Of a DNA stretch of 64,000 nucleotides, positions 19,610 through 29,015 are shown piece after piece. This stretch comes from Halomonas sp. LR3S48. GTDB taxonomy: Bacteria > Pseudomonadota > Gammaproteobacteria > Pseudomonadales > Halomonadaceae. The stretch covers positions 1,426,001 to 1,490,000 of the forward strand of contig NZ_CP107009.1 in the NCBI RefSeq assembly GCF_025725665.1, read 5' to 3'. Each line of letters begins with the position of its first letter. Positions within the stretch are counted from its first letter, which is position 1. A program made the position numbers and the translations under genes. Below the pieces are notes generated by a model that did not search any database, was not told the origin of the DNA, and was given only the letters and a program-made list of their open reading frames with translations.

Positions 19610-20041
19610 ATGAGCATCAAGAAAACCGGTAGCGCTGTCTGGCAGGGTAGCCTGAAAGAGGGCAAGGGTCAGGTCTCGACCGAGAGTGGCGCTCTGAAGG
19701 ATCTGCCCTACAGCTTTGCCAAGCGCTTCGAAGGCGAGTCAGGCTCCAACCCCGAGGAGCTGATCGGTGCGGCGCACGCCAGCTGCTACTCCATGGCGCT
19801 GTCGATGATCATGGGCGAGGCCGGGCTGACCCCCGAGCGGATTTCGACCGAGGCGGCCGTAACCCTCGAGCAGGATGCCGGTGGCTTCAGCATCACCAAG
19901 ATTCATCTCACCACCCGGGTACGCAGCCCTGGCGCCGACGATGCCGCCTTCCAGGAGGCTGCCGGCAAGGCCAAGGAGGGCTGCCCGGTCTCCAAGCTGT
20001 TCAAGGCCGAGATTACGCTGGATGCCTCGCTGGAGAGCTGA
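19610..20041 (+). CDS. osmC: Organic hydroperoxide/osmotically inducible peroxidase OsmC
   Basis: Cys-based peroxidase that reduces organic hydroperoxides. The 143 aa align by eye with E. coli OsmC along the whole length: GKGQVSTESGALKDLPY, NPEELIGAAHASCYSMALS with the first redox Cys, and AKEGCPVSKLFKAEITLD with the second. Start ATG 19610 has AAGGAG upstream; the longer frame from 19472 is not expected to be used. A UUCG hairpin terminator follows. Confidence 0.95.
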   Translation: MSIKKTGSAVWQGSLKEGKGQVSTESGALKDLPYSFAKRFEGESGSNPEELIGAAHASCYSMALSMIMGEAGLTPERISTEAAVTLEQDAGGFSITKIHLTTRVRSPGADDAAFQEAAGKAKEGCPVSKLFKAEITLDASLES

Positions 20042-20063
20042 ACGAGTCTGTGCGATTCAACTG

Positions 20064-20085
20064 GCGGCCACCTTCGGGTGGCCGC
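20064..20085. terminator. Bidirectional UUCG-loop terminator
   Basis: GCGGCCACC (20064-20072) and GGTGGCCGC (20077-20085) form a perfect 9-bp stem with a TTCG tetraloop. It lies between the convergent osmC stop (20041) and the amidotransferase stop (20087), and a short TTTG follows on the plus strand. Confidence 0.75.
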
Positions 20086-20086
20086 G

Positions 20087-20764
20087 CTAGTTTGTCGGCA
20101 TGCAGCGCCGCGTCGCCTCGACCAACGCTCGGATCAGCCTTTGCTGGGGGCGGTTGAAGACCAGCCACTCGGGGTGCCACTGCACGCCGATCAGAAATTC
20201 ATGTTCGCGCGACTCGATACCCTGGACCAGGCCGTCGCGATCGCGGGCGACGATTGCGATGCCACGCCCAACCTTTTGTACGGCCTGATGATGCAGGCTG
20301 TTGATGCGACACCAGCTCACCTTGAGGATGTGGTGCAACTGGGTATCGGCCACGATATCGACCGTCTTGCGCGGCAGCACGGTACGCCTCCGCTTGAGGC
20401 CTTCGTGAGTGGTGTAAATGTCGGGGTCCAGCGTGCCGCCCAAGTAAACGTTGAGCATCTGGGCACCGCGACAGATCCCCAGTACGGGCTTGCCCTGGGG
20501 GATGAAGCGTTCCATCAGCTCGAGTTCGAGCTCGTCGCGCTGGGGGTCCAGACGCACGTCGAACTGTACCTCGCCACCGTAGAGGTGGGCCTGGATGTCG
20601 TCGCCACCGCCGATGATCAGCCCGTCGAGCGCTTGGGGCAGAGGACGGGAAGGGGAGAGGCGAAGCGGTCGGCCACCGTGTCGCCACACGGCGAACCAAT
20701 CGAACCACCAGGCGATACGGCTCTTGTAATCCGACGTGGTGATGCCGATGAGCGGGCGCGTCAT
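20087..20764 (-). CDS. Class I glutamine amidotransferase-like / gamma-glutamyl hydrolase (peptidase C26)
   Basis: A 225-aa PuuD-type hydrolase. The nucleophile elbow GICRGAQMLNV supplies the catalytic Cys, and GVQWHPEWL supplies the His-Glu pair. The N-terminus MTRPLIGITTSDYKSR is typical of gamma-glutamyl-GABA hydrolases. Its start overlaps the amidoligase stop by four bases (20761-20764), so it is made with that ligase. Family context: such pairs were predicted to build and break gamma-glutamyl or other amide-linked compounds. The actual substrate cannot be read from sequence. Confidence 0.9.
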   Translation of the reverse strand: MTRPLIGITTSDYKSRIAWWFDWFAVWRHGGRPLRLSPSRPLPQALDGLIIGGGDDIQAHLYGGEVQFDVRLDPQRDELELELMERFIPQGKPVLGICRGAQMLNVYLGGTLDPDIYTTHEGLKRRRTVLPRKTVDIVADTQLHHILKVSWCRINSLHHQAVQKVGRGIAIVARDRDGLVQGIESREHEFLIGVQWHPEWLVFNRPQQRLIRALVEATRRCMPTN

Positions 20765-21780
20765 GAGGGAGAACGGACCTCCTTGATCCAGTTCCGCAGC
20801 CTACCGACCATGCGAGTCACGAACGGCTGCGTGTGAAGACTGACGTAGCGGCTGGCTCGTCCGTTGAGTTCCTTGCGGTCGGCGGCGAGGCGTTCCACCG
20901 CCACCCAGCGGTTCCACTCTACCACCGCGCCCCAGCCGCGCTGTGACAGCTGTGCGTTGGGCAAGCGGTAGTGGAACGTGGGACGTGGCTTGACCAGGTT
21001 GTGGCGAAACAGCTCGTCCGGGTAATCGGGGTACAGGTGGGCAAACAGCGGGTAGAGGTCAAGTTCCCGGTTGCGCGTGGGGTTGAAGCTGATGTAGTCG
21101 GCGATCAGCGTATGCAGGTCCGGGGCATAATCCGGGTCGAGCACCTTGAGGGCATAGTGCTTGGGGAAGGGGTTGGCGTGCGGCAACACCTCACGCGTAA
21201 TGTCGATGTCGATTTCCTTGCGCAGCCAGGCCGCCATGAGCAGGAAGGCTCGGAAGTGCCGAAGAATGAATTCGGGCTCCAGGCTGGCGACTTCGGGATT
21301 GAGATGCAGGCCGAAGCCATACAGCAGGCTGGCATCGGTGCCCTTGGCGCCATGCGCATGAAGGGCACCGAACAGCAAGTCGAGTTCGTTCAGCTCGTTC
21401 CACGGCACTGGCGGGCAGACGATCTCGGTCGGTACCAGGCCCGTGACCACGTCGCCAATGAGCTCACGGGTCTTGTTGTGGAAATCCAAACGCATCTGGT
21501 GGCGCTGGCGTTCCCATTCGGTGTCGTGTCGCGGCAACGCTTCCAGTAGCCTGGTGTCGGGGTGGGCATACTGGGTATCGAGTTCGATGACGAAATCACC
21601 CCAACGCGTGGCCTCGACTCGCAGCCGGTGGGGGCTGATCAGCTTCAGTTCGCCACCGAACAGGTCGCGTACCAGCTCGCCGGTTTGTTGGGGAGGAAGT
21701 CCGGCGAATTCGATCTCGACGCCAACCCGTCGGGTCCTACCCTGGACATTCAGAGGCTCGGGTGGTGATTGCGGCAGCAT
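20761..21780 (-). CDS. Amidoligase (glutamine-synthetase-like COOH-NH2 ligase)
   Basis: A 339-aa protein matching the bacterial amidoligase family (Amidoligase_2), with a glutamine-synthetase-like fold that forms amide bonds using ATP. Seen: the metal motif VGVEIEFAGL near the N-terminus, WGDFVIELDTQYAHP, LYGFGLHLNPEV and YISFNPTRNRELDLYPLF. The start at ATG 21780 is chosen; fifteen further in-frame codons exist upstream. It is the first gene of a two-gene operon with a class I amidotransferase and is divergent from a large MscS channel. Product unknown. Confidence 0.85.
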   Translation of the reverse strand: MLPQSPPEPLNVQGRTRRVGVEIEFAGLPPQQTGELVRDLFGGELKLISPHRLRVEATRWGDFVIELDTQYAHPDTRLLEALPRHDTEWERQRHQMRLDFHNKTRELIGDVVTGLVPTEIVCPPVPWNELNELDLLFGALHAHGAKGTDASLLYGFGLHLNPEVASLEPEFILRHFRAFLLMAAWLRKEIDIDITREVLPHANPFPKHYALKVLDPDYAPDLHTLIADYISFNPTRNRELDLYPLFAHLYPDYPDELFRHNLVKPRPTFHYRLPNAQLSQRGWGAVVEWNRWVAVERLAADRKELNGRASRYVSLHTQPFVTRMVGRLRNWIKEVRSPS

Positions 21781-21909
21781 GAAGGCATCCTGTGCGACTC
21801 GAGAGTCTGAACGCCAGCCTAGCACAGTGCGGCGACAAGTCGGCAGGGAGAGACCACTGGTCGGCGATGTCCCAGGCGCATGGCAAACGGAACAAGGGAG
21901 TGCCTATCG

Positions 21910-24261
21910 ATGCCAGGAGCTTTTTCACAACGCGATGACGCCGGGCTCTGGCGAGTGACGATTCGCACCGGGCTGTTGCTGCTCATGCTGGTGTCGTTGA
22001 CGTGGGCTGGCCTGTCGCACGCCCAACTGTCGCTCGGTGGGCTGGGCCAGGAGGAGCCGTCTCAGGAGGAGGCCCACGACGCCGAAACGTTTCAGCACTC
22101 CCTCGACGAAGTGATCACCACCCTGGAGGACGACGAGCGCCGCGATGCCCTGCTCGGTGAGCTGCGCGAGATTCGCCAGGCGCATGGTGAGAGCGTCGCC
22201 GCCGATGACTCCATCCAGCGCCAGGGGTTGCTCGGCGCCCTGGCCGAGACGTTCAGTGAACTGGGCGACCAGGCCGAGGCCGGTGAATCGCCGATCGACG
22301 ACTGGCAGCGCCAGTTGGAGCGGGGCTGGGCGGGGCTCCGCGACCTGGTGATGGGAACCGGTACCGGCGAGCTCGTGCGCTTCGCCGTCCAGAGCGCCGT
22401 ACTGCTGGGTGTCTGGGCCGGTGTGCTGGTCCTCCTGATTGCCTTGGGCAGGCTGCTGTTCATGCGCCAGCAATTGCCTCTCGACCTGCCGCGCGAACCA
22501 CGAGGCTGGCTGTTGGCGCTGCACTTCCTGCGGCGGATGCTGCCCTGGGCGCTCGCTTTCGTCTTGATCATGGGGCTGGTCCAGGCGCTGCCGACGAGCC
22601 CCGGACGCACGCTGGCCCTGATCGTTGCCTACCTGGCGCTGTGCGGGCGCACCCTGTCGGTGGTCGTGGAATGCGTGGTGTCGGTGTTCACCCGCGGGCA
22701 TCGCTTCCCCGCGGTACTGTTCCTGCAGCGGCGAGGGTTGCGCCTGTTGTTTGCCATCGGTGCGCTGATTGCGCTCGGCGATGCGCTCAATGCCGCGCGG
22801 CTCTCCTTGATCGTGGGCGAAGAGCTGGCGGCGCTGGGCTCGGTGCTGGCCAACGTGGCGGCGGCACTACTCAGCATCCGTTTCATCTTCAAGTTCAAGC
22901 GTCCGATCAAGCACCTGATCAGTAACCGTGCCTGGTGCGTGCGCCGCGAAGGCGGTACCGGTATCGAACTGGCGCGCATCGTCGGCGAGCTCTGGCATGT
23001 GCCGGCGCTATTGATTGTCGTGGTTTCGTTGCTGGCGATCTTCGTGTCCGTGGGCGATGTGGGGACCGCGCTCGCGCGCTCGATCATTTCGGCGGCCCTG
23101 CTGGTGCTGACGCTGGTGGTCACCGGCCTGATCCAGCGCCACAAAGAGCGCCGCAGCAAGCGCCGCCGCATCAGCGAGTACCGTCGCCGCCTCGAGCGTT
23201 TCGGCTACGCGCTCTCACACATGGTGGCCTGGATCGTCTTCGCCGAACTGTCTCTGCAGGTGTGGGGCGGCTCGCTGTTCGGCCTGGGGCGCGAGGGAGT
23301 GGCCAGCGCGCGTATCGGGCAAGCGCTGCTGGCGCTGGGCTTCACGGTGCTGCTGGCCTGGCTGGCGTGGATCTTCGCCGATACCGCCATTCAACGTGCA
23401 CTGATCTCTTCCGCTCGTTCGCGGGGCCGGCGGGTCAACCAGGCGCGAGCCCAGACCATCACGCCGATGATTCGCAACGTGATATTCGCCACCATCGTGC
23501 TCATTGCCGCTATCGTCGGGTTGGCCAACCTGGGGGTCAACGTCACGCCGCTGTTGGCCGGTGCCGGCGTCATCGGTCTGGCCGTGGGCTTCGGCGCCCA
23601 GACCCTGGTGCAGGACCTGATCACCGGTATCTTCATCATTGTCGAGGACTCGCTGGCGGTGGACGACTTCGTCCAGATCAACGGCCACATGGGCACGGTC
23701 GAGGGGCTGACCCTGCGCACGGTGCGCCTGCGCGACCTGGACGGCATCCTGCACATCATCACCTTCAGCGCCATCCAGTCGATTCACAACATGTCGCGGC
23801 ACTTCGGAATTGCGCTGATGCGTATCCGCATTCCACATACCATGAAGATCGACGATGCCATCACGTTGATGCAGGAAACCGCGCAAGAGCTGCGCCAGGA
23901 TCCGATGATGCGTCATTACATCTGGTCGCCGCTGGAGATGCAGGGCGTCGACCGTTTCGACGAAGGCGCCGCCGTGCTGCGCATGCGTTTTCGCACTGCG
24001 CCGGTCATGCAGTGGGACGTGGCGCGTGCCTTCAACTTGCTACTCAAGCAGCGCATGGAACAGCAGGGCCTGGACCTCGGCATGCCGCGCTTGAGCGTGA
24101 GCATGGAGGGCCAGCCTGGCGATGCCATGGCGAATGAGGAATCGGAAGGCGGCGATACGGCGCCCCCACGCGATGCCAAGGGGCGAGCACCGGGTGAAGC
24201 CGGCATCGCCGATCCCGCAGGGGCGACCAACCCGCAGCGCGCCTCGCCGGACTCTTCTTGA
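21910..24261 (+). CDS. Large MscS-family mechanosensitive ion channel
   Basis: A 783-aa osmotic-release channel with an N-terminal signal-like segment ending near SHAQ, a periplasmic helical region, many membrane helices (from about 160 to 570) and the MscS pore and beta domain: GAGVIGLAVGFGAQTLVQD, then GIFIIVEDSLAVDDFV and NGHMGTVEG. The size and domain order resemble YbiO/MscK-type channels rather than short MscS. ATG 21910 has AAGGGAG nine bases upstream; an ATG at 21880 is less well placed. The C-terminal tail is hydrophilic and poorly conserved in appearance. It suits a cell that must survive salt downshock. Confidence 0.92.
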   Translation: MPGAFSQRDDAGLWRVTIRTGLLLLMLVSLTWAGLSHAQLSLGGLGQEEPSQEEAHDAETFQHSLDEVITTLEDDERRDALLGELREIRQAHGESVAADDSIQRQGLLGALAETFSELGDQAEAGESPIDDWQRQLERGWAGLRDLVMGTGTGELVRFAVQSAVLLGVWAGVLVLLIALGRLLFMRQQLPLDLPREPRGWLLALHFLRRMLPWALAFVLIMGLVQALPTSPGRTLALIVAYLALCGRTLSVVVECVVSVFTRGHRFPAVLFLQRRGLRLLFAIGALIALGDALNAARLSLIVGEELAALGSVLANVAAALLSIRFIFKFKRPIKHLISNRAWCVRREGGTGIELARIVGELWHVPALLIVVVSLLAIFVSVGDVGTALARSIISAALLVLTLVVTGLIQRHKERRSKRRRISEYRRRLERFGYALSHMVAWIVFAELSLQVWGGSLFGLGREGVASARIGQALLALGFTVLLAWLAWIFADTAIQRALISSARSRGRRVNQARAQTITPMIRNVIFATIVLIAAIVGLANLGVNVTPLLAGAGVIGLAVGFGAQTLVQDLITGIFIIVEDSLAVDDFVQINGHMGTVEGLTLRTVRLRDLDGILHIITFSAIQSIHNMSRHFGIALMRIRIPHTMKIDDAITLMQETAQELRQDPMMRHYIWSPLEMQGVDRFDEGAAVLRMRFRTAPVMQWDVARAFNLLLKQRMEQQGLDLGMPRLSVSMEGQPGDAMANEESEGGDTAPPRDAKGRAPGEAGIADPAGATNPQRASPDSS

Positions 24262-24341
24262 TGGCAAGTGGGCCGGCATTCCTCGTACTATGAAAAACAT
24301 TCGGCCTGACAATGGCCTCAGGTACAAGGAGCTGCGCCGAC

Positions 24342-25853
24342 GTGATCACCGTCGAACGCAAGGATAGCTTCCATCTCAAGATTTCCCGTGTGTTGCAGGA
24401 GGAGACGTCGCATCGGCTGGACCTCTTCCTGTTCGTGCCGGGGGAGCTTGGGCTCAACGAGCACGTCATCTCCGAGGACGCCTTCTACTACAGTGCGATC
24501 CACGTCAAGCGGACCTATTACAGCGACAAGCACCATCTGCCACTGGTGCTAAGTCGCCTGGCCAGCCGTGGCCGGCTCAGCACCGAGCAGTACCGCCTGA
24601 GCCTGAGCCTTTATGCCTACCAGTACGTGGTGGCGCTCGAACGGGCAACCCAGACGCTGCTGGATACCGCGAGGCGTGTGCAGCAGGCCGAGAGCCACGC
24701 CGAGACGTCCGAGCGGGCCGAGACACAAGGCGGCGAGCCGAGCGAGGCAGATGCTGGCAGCGAGCCGCGTGAGCGCATCGTGGCGGCCGGCTTGCAGGAG
24801 CGTCTCGAGGAGCTGTGTGAGCTGGCCCAGGGGATCCTGCGCCGTCTGCGTCGCAACCAGCCGAGCGACGACGGACTGCTCAAGTATTACGCCAATATCG
24901 ACAACTATCTGTCGTGGTTCACCGAGCAGCGCCTGCTGGCGCTGGTGGCTTACCTGCCGCGAGGCCGTGACTACCGCACCATCCGCGAGCGGCTGCTGGA
25001 GATCTGCCTGGCCGAGAGCGAGCATCGCGAGCAGGCGGAGTACAACGCCAGCCGGGTAGTGCGCGACCCCACGCGCATGTCCAACAAGATGCGCCTGCTG
25101 CGACGGCTCATCGAGTATCCGGTCACCCTCAAGCAGCAGACCCAGGAGCTGGGCGGCGCCGAACAGAAGGCGGTCAAGGGGCTGGCCACCGGCGTGGTGA
25201 TGGTCTTCGTTTCGCTGGGGTTGCTCCAGGCCCGCGATACGGTGGGCAACATCACAGCGCTGTTCGTGCTGGCCATGGCGGTGCTGTATGCCATGCGCGA
25301 GGTGTTCAAGGACGACTTGCGCAACACTCTGTGGCGCTGGCTACGCAAGGGGCGGCCCAAGTGGCGCCGCCAATACTTCGATGCCACCAGCGGCAAGCCG
25401 GTGGGGCGCCAGCTCGAGTGGTTCGACTACAAGCGCTTCGGCAAGCTCGACGAGCAGATCCAGCGGGTGCGCCAGCGCAACGTGGCCCAGCGCGAGGAGA
25501 TGGTGCTGCACTATCGCTCCAGCTCACGCATGTCGCCCACGCGCTTTCTCAGCGGCTACGAGAAGACCCGCGAGACCCTCTCGCTCGACCTGTCTCAACT
25601 GACCCGGCTCATGGACAAGGGCAGTCATCGAGTCTACCGGCTGAAAGAGGGGCAGGTCTCGCGGGAGTCGGTCGAGAAGCGGCATCTGCTCAACCTGGTG
25701 GTGCGCGAGGAAGTCGCCAATGCCGAGCCGATCCTGCAGCGCTGGAAAATCGTCATGAGCCGTTCGCGGATCGTCGACGTGGTCAAGGTGCATCAGGAGG
25801 GCGGCAAGCCCGTGGAGCAAGAGGAAGGGCAGACGGAATCTCCCGTCGCGTAA
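24342..25853 (+). CDS. Membrane-anchored protein of unknown function
   Basis: About 503 aa, not assigned to a named family. It is largely hydrophilic and Arg/Glu-rich, with one pair of membrane helices near 285-335 (GVVMVFVSLGLLQ and ITALFVLAMAVLYAM). The N-terminal half contains likely coiled coil. GTG 24342 has AGGAG ten bases upstream and is preferred to ATG 24312. It starts 80 bases after the MscS channel gene on the same strand, so cotranscription is possible. A regulatory or scaffold role at the membrane is only a guess. Confidence 0.75.
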   Translation: MITVERKDSFHLKISRVLQEETSHRLDLFLFVPGELGLNEHVISEDAFYYSAIHVKRTYYSDKHHLPLVLSRLASRGRLSTEQYRLSLSLYAYQYVVALERATQTLLDTARRVQQAESHAETSERAETQGGEPSEADAGSEPRERIVAAGLQERLEELCELAQGILRRLRRNQPSDDGLLKYYANIDNYLSWFTEQRLLALVAYLPRGRDYRTIRERLLEICLAESEHREQAEYNASRVVRDPTRMSNKMRLLRRLIEYPVTLKQQTQELGGAEQKAVKGLATGVVMVFVSLGLLQARDTVGNITALFVLAMAVLYAMREVFKDDLRNTLWRWLRKGRPKWRRQYFDATSGKPVGRQLEWFDYKRFGKLDEQIQRVRQRNVAQREEMVLHYRSSSRMSPTRFLSGYEKTRETLSLDLSQLTRLMDKGSHRVYRLKEGQVSRESVEKRHLLNLVVREEVANAEPILQRWKIVMSRSRIVDVVKVHQEGGKPVEQEEGQTESPVA

Positions 25854-26009
25854 CGGCACGGCTTCGGTATTGTTTCAGGTTAAGTCGGCTTGGCGTTCGG
25901 TTTGCTAGTGTCAAGGCAAGCGGTGAATTGTGACAACCGCCAAGTCGAACTAGATTTCAAGTAAGTCGGCCCCGGAACCCTTGATCGTTCCCTTCACGGA
26001 GATGCTGCC

Positions 26010-26708
26010 ATGCAAGCTGCCGATGTCATGACACCCAAAGTCATAACCGTATCGCCCGACGCCGACGTTCGTGAGATCGCACGCCTCCTGCTCGAGAACA
26101 ATATCAGCGCCGTGCCCGTCGTGGACGCCGCGGAAAACGTCCTCGGCATCGTCAGCGAGGGTGACCTGATGCGCCGGGTCGAGAACGGTGAGGGACGACA
26201 AAAGTCCTGGTGGCTGCGAATCTTCGCTGGCGGCAGCAGCGCCAGCGAATACGTCAAATCGCATGCGCGTCGGGCAAGCGAGATCATGACGCGCGACCCC
26301 ATTACCATCAGCGAAGACGAACCGCTGCATCGCGTGGCCAAGTTGCTTGAGCAACATCACATCAAGCGGGTGCCGGTCGTGCGTGACGGCAAGCTGGTGG
26401 GTATCGTCAGCCGCGCCAATCTGCTGCGCGGATTCTCGGCCACGGCTCCCGATACGGAAACGCCGGTGACGGCCGACGATCGTGAGATCCGCGATGCCAT
26501 TCTCAAGGAGGTAGAGGAGAATACCGGCGTCTGGATCGATCGTATCAACATCATCGTCACCGAGGGCGTGGTGCAACTCTGGGGGCTGGTGGAGAGCCAG
26601 GAAGAGAAGAAGGCCGTCCAGGTTGCCGCCGAGAACACGCCCGGGGTGAAATCCGTGGAGAACAACCTCGGCATGATGCCGCGCGGTGTGAGTGGCTTCT
26701 GGACCTGA
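26010..26708 (+). CDS. CBS-domain pair plus BON domain protein
   Basis: A 232-aa soluble protein. Two CBS motifs (about 1-60 with VMTPKVITVSPDADVREIA, and about 90-150 with IMTRDPITISEDEPLH) form a Bateman nucleotide-sensing module. A BON domain follows (about 155-225, with VQLWGLVESQEEKKAV and GVKSVENNL). Such proteins are thought to sense adenine nucleotides and affect stress or envelope functions, but no reaction is known. ATG 26010 has GGAG upstream. A hairpin terminator follows. Confidence 0.93.
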   Translation: MQAADVMTPKVITVSPDADVREIARLLLENNISAVPVVDAAENVLGIVSEGDLMRRVENGEGRQKSWWLRIFAGGSSASEYVKSHARRASEIMTRDPITISEDEPLHRVAKLLEQHHIKRVPVVRDGKLVGIVSRANLLRGFSATAPDTETPVTADDREIRDAILKEVEENTGVWIDRINIIVTEGVVQLWGLVESQEEKKAVQVAAENTPGVKSVENNLGMMPRGVSGFWT

Positions 26709-26714
26709 GCCGTA

Positions 26715-26733
26715 GGGCGGCCGGGGGCCGCCC
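26715..26733. terminator. Hairpin between convergent genes
   Basis: GGGCGGCC (26715-26722) pairs with GGCCGCCC (26726-26733) around GGG, between the stop of the CBS-BON gene (26708) and that of the aminotransferase (26743). There is no T-run, so termination efficiency is uncertain. Confidence 0.55.
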
Positions 26734-26742
26734 CGATCGGGG

Positions 26743-27867
26743 TCAGGCGACCCGCTCGAGTGCCGCTTCCAGGTTGGCCAGGCTGCGCTCGAGGTCGTGC
26801 AGTTTGTCGAGCCCGAACAGGCCGATACGAAAGGCCCGGTAGTCGTCGCCTTCGTCGCACATCAATGGCACGCCGCCAGCCACCTGGATGCCGGCGGAGG
26901 CGAACTTGGCCACGATATCGGCGTCATCGGTGTAGCAGACCACCACCCCCGGCGCCTCGAAGCCGGGTGCCGCCACGCTGCGGTAGCCGTAGCGGGCCAA
27001 TAGCTCGCGTGCGCCGCGGCCCAGGGCCCACTGCTCCTCGCATACCCGATCGAAGCCGTACTCGGCGGTCTCGTTCATGATGTCACGCAGCCGGGCCAAG
27101 CCATCGGTGGGCAAGGTGGCGTAATAGGCATGGCCGCCGTTCTCGTAGGTCTCCATGATCCACAGCCATTTGCGCAGGTCGCAGGCAAAGCTGGTGCTGA
27201 CGGTCTCTTCGATACGCTCACGAGCTCGCTCGGAGAGCATCACCATGCCGCAGCAGGGCAGGCCGCTCCAGCCCTTCTGCGGGGCGCTGACGAGCACGTC
27301 GACTCCGATCTCGGCCATGTCCACCCATAGCGTGCCCGAGGCGATGCAGTCGAGCACGAACAGGCCGCCGACGTCATGTGTTGCCGCTGCTACACGGCGC
27401 AGGTAGTCGTCTGGCAGCAGCAAGCCGGCCGAGGTCTCGACATGGGGCGCGAACACCACCCCGGGCCGCTCTTCGCGAATGCTGCGCTCGACCTCCTCGA
27501 TGGGGGCCGGGGCGAAAGGAGACTGGTTATCCTGCGGCGCCTGGCGGCTCGCCTTGAGCACCGTGGTCGATGCGGCAATGGCGCCCATTTCCAGTATCTG
27601 CGACCAGCGGTAGCTGAACTGGCCGTTGCGGATCACCAGGCAGTGCTGGTTGGTGGCGAACTGGCGGGCCACGGCCTCCATGCCGAAGGTGCCGCTGCCG
27701 GGCACGATCACGGCGCTGCGGGCACGATAGACCCGCTTGAGCGTCGCCGAGATGTCGCGCATGACTCCCTGGAAGCGCTGGGACATGTGGTTGAGCGAAC
27801 GGTCGGTATAGACCACCGAGTACTCGAGCAGGCCTTCGGGGTCGACGTCGGGCAACAGGCCGGGCAT
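26743..27867 (-). CDS. Class V aminotransferase (alanine/serine-glyoxylate type)
   Basis: A 374-aa PLP enzyme of aminotransferase class V. Seen: the N-terminal substrate loop and helix GSGTFGMEAVARQF, the Asp of VLDCIASG that binds the PLP ring, and the Schiff-base Lys in SAPQKGWSGLPCCG. The best-fitting relatives are alanine-glyoxylate or serine-glyoxylate type enzymes, but the exact substrates are not decided. ATG 27867 with GGGAGG upstream is chosen over an in-frame extension to 27951. Confidence 0.88.
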   Translation of the reverse strand: MPGLLPDVDPEGLLEYSVVYTDRSLNHMSQRFQGVMRDISATLKRVYRARSAVIVPGSGTFGMEAVARQFATNQHCLVIRNGQFSYRWSQILEMGAIAASTTVLKASRQAPQDNQSPFAPAPIEEVERSIREERPGVVFAPHVETSAGLLLPDDYLRRVAAATHDVGGLFVLDCIASGTLWVDMAEIGVDVLVSAPQKGWSGLPCCGMVMLSERARERIEETVSTSFACDLRKWLWIMETYENGGHAYYATLPTDGLARLRDIMNETAEYGFDRVCEEQWALGRGARELLARYGYRSVAAPGFEAPGVVVCYTDDADIVAKFASAGIQVAGGVPLMCDEGDDYRAFRIGLFGLDKLHDLERSLANLEAALERVA

Positions 27868-28079
27868 GGGTTCCTCCCTTGCGGTGCTTGGTTGAAGAAT
27901 CTTCGAGCCCATGAGAATAGGCCGTTTACGCGCACCGAACCAGCACCGCACCGGCAGCGTGGCACGGCACGCGCTCAGGTCGCTGCCGTCGTGCCGGTTG
28001 CGTTCAATGGATCGGGTTCAAGGGCAACGTTCGACGGGTACCGCAGGCCAGGCAGCCTGCGGTTCGGGTCCGAAGGGGC

Positions 28080-28682
28080 TCACTTGTGGCAGAAATAGAC
28101 CCTGGCTGGCGGGATGTTGATGGGTTCGAAGGTACTCACTACACGCGAGAAGGTCTGGCGCAGGTCGGAGGAGACCTTGGGCGAAAACTGATAGATCAGC
28201 ATGGCTCCTTCAGGCCCCAATGCCTCGTGGCTACCCTTGAGGATTCGCTCACGGATCTCGGCCGGCATGGTACTGAACGGAAGGCCCGCCACCACGTAAT
28301 CGGCTGCGGGGAGGTGTAGCCGCTCCAGCTCGGCTTCGATCGTCTCGGCCGAACCGGCGATCACCTTCAGCCGTGGGTCGGACAAGGTGCGATTGAGGTA
28401 ATCGACGAAATCTTCGTTGGTCTCGATGACCACCAGCGTTGCGTCAGGGTGCAGGCGGTTGAGGATCTCCTGGGTGATGGTGCCCACTCCGGGCCCGTAT
28501 TCGACGATGACTCGAGCTCTCTCCCAATCGACGGGTTCCAACAGGCGGCGTATGAGGAAGGAGGAGCTGGGAATGATCGAGCCCAGCATGCGGGGATGCT
28601 TGAAGAAGTTGCGGGCGAACAGCGACAGTTGAGCCCGTCGCTCGGGACCTGCTTCGACCGAGGGTCGCTCTTGAACCGCCAT
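28080..28682 (-). CDS. SAM-dependent methyltransferase (phospholipid N-methyltransferase-like)
   Basis: A 200-aa Rossmann-fold methyltransferase. SAM motif I is VEYGPGVGTITQEIL, an acidic residue follows in VVIETNEDF, and AGLPFSTMP occupies motif IV. The N-terminal SLFARNFFKHPRMLGSIIPSS resembles PmtA-like and rRNA dimethylase-like enzymes. Two start codons, 28688 and 28682, follow GGAGG at spacing 1 and 7, so 28682 is chosen. The substrate is unproven. Confidence 0.87.
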   Translation of the reverse strand: MAVQERPSVEAGPERRAQLSLFARNFFKHPRMLGSIIPSSSFLIRRLLEPVDWERARVIVEYGPGVGTITQEILNRLHPDATLVVIETNEDFVDYLNRTLSDPRLKVIAGSAETIEAELERLHLPAADYVVAGLPFSTMPAEIRERILKGSHEALGPEGAMLIYQFSPKVSSDLRQTFSRVVSTFEPINIPPARVYFCHK

Positions 28683-29015
28683 GGGCATTCCTCCTTCAGT
28701 TTTCGCTGAACATGCCTCCACTCTAGGCCAGCCTGGACCAGCGTGAAAGGGCGAGGTTACCAGCATGGGTTCGCTGGCGGATGCTCTTGAACGTGCCGTT
28801 GCTGCAGTTCGTGCCCGATGAGGTTACTGGACGACACCGGTTTTGGTTACCATGGAGCTGCTGCGTCGGCATCGCGAGAGGTGGAAGGGCACCGCCACCT
28901 GACGATCCTCGCTCTATGACAGTGTCACTGCCCGCGCCCCGTCTCGCCGGGGCGCCGTCGTGTCATGAGCCTGAACGCTCGCCGCCTGGGCGGGCATGAG
29001 TCACAGGAGCACTGT
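28683..29015. other. Divergent intergenic region, no gene seen
   Basis: 333 bases between the divergent methyltransferase and ThiO-like genes. No supported coding frame or clear sigma-70 promoter was seen. A hairpin is present: GCGCCCC (28934-28940) with GGGGCGC (28949-28955). AGGAG at 29005-29009 is the ribosome site of the next gene. Confidence 0.5.
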
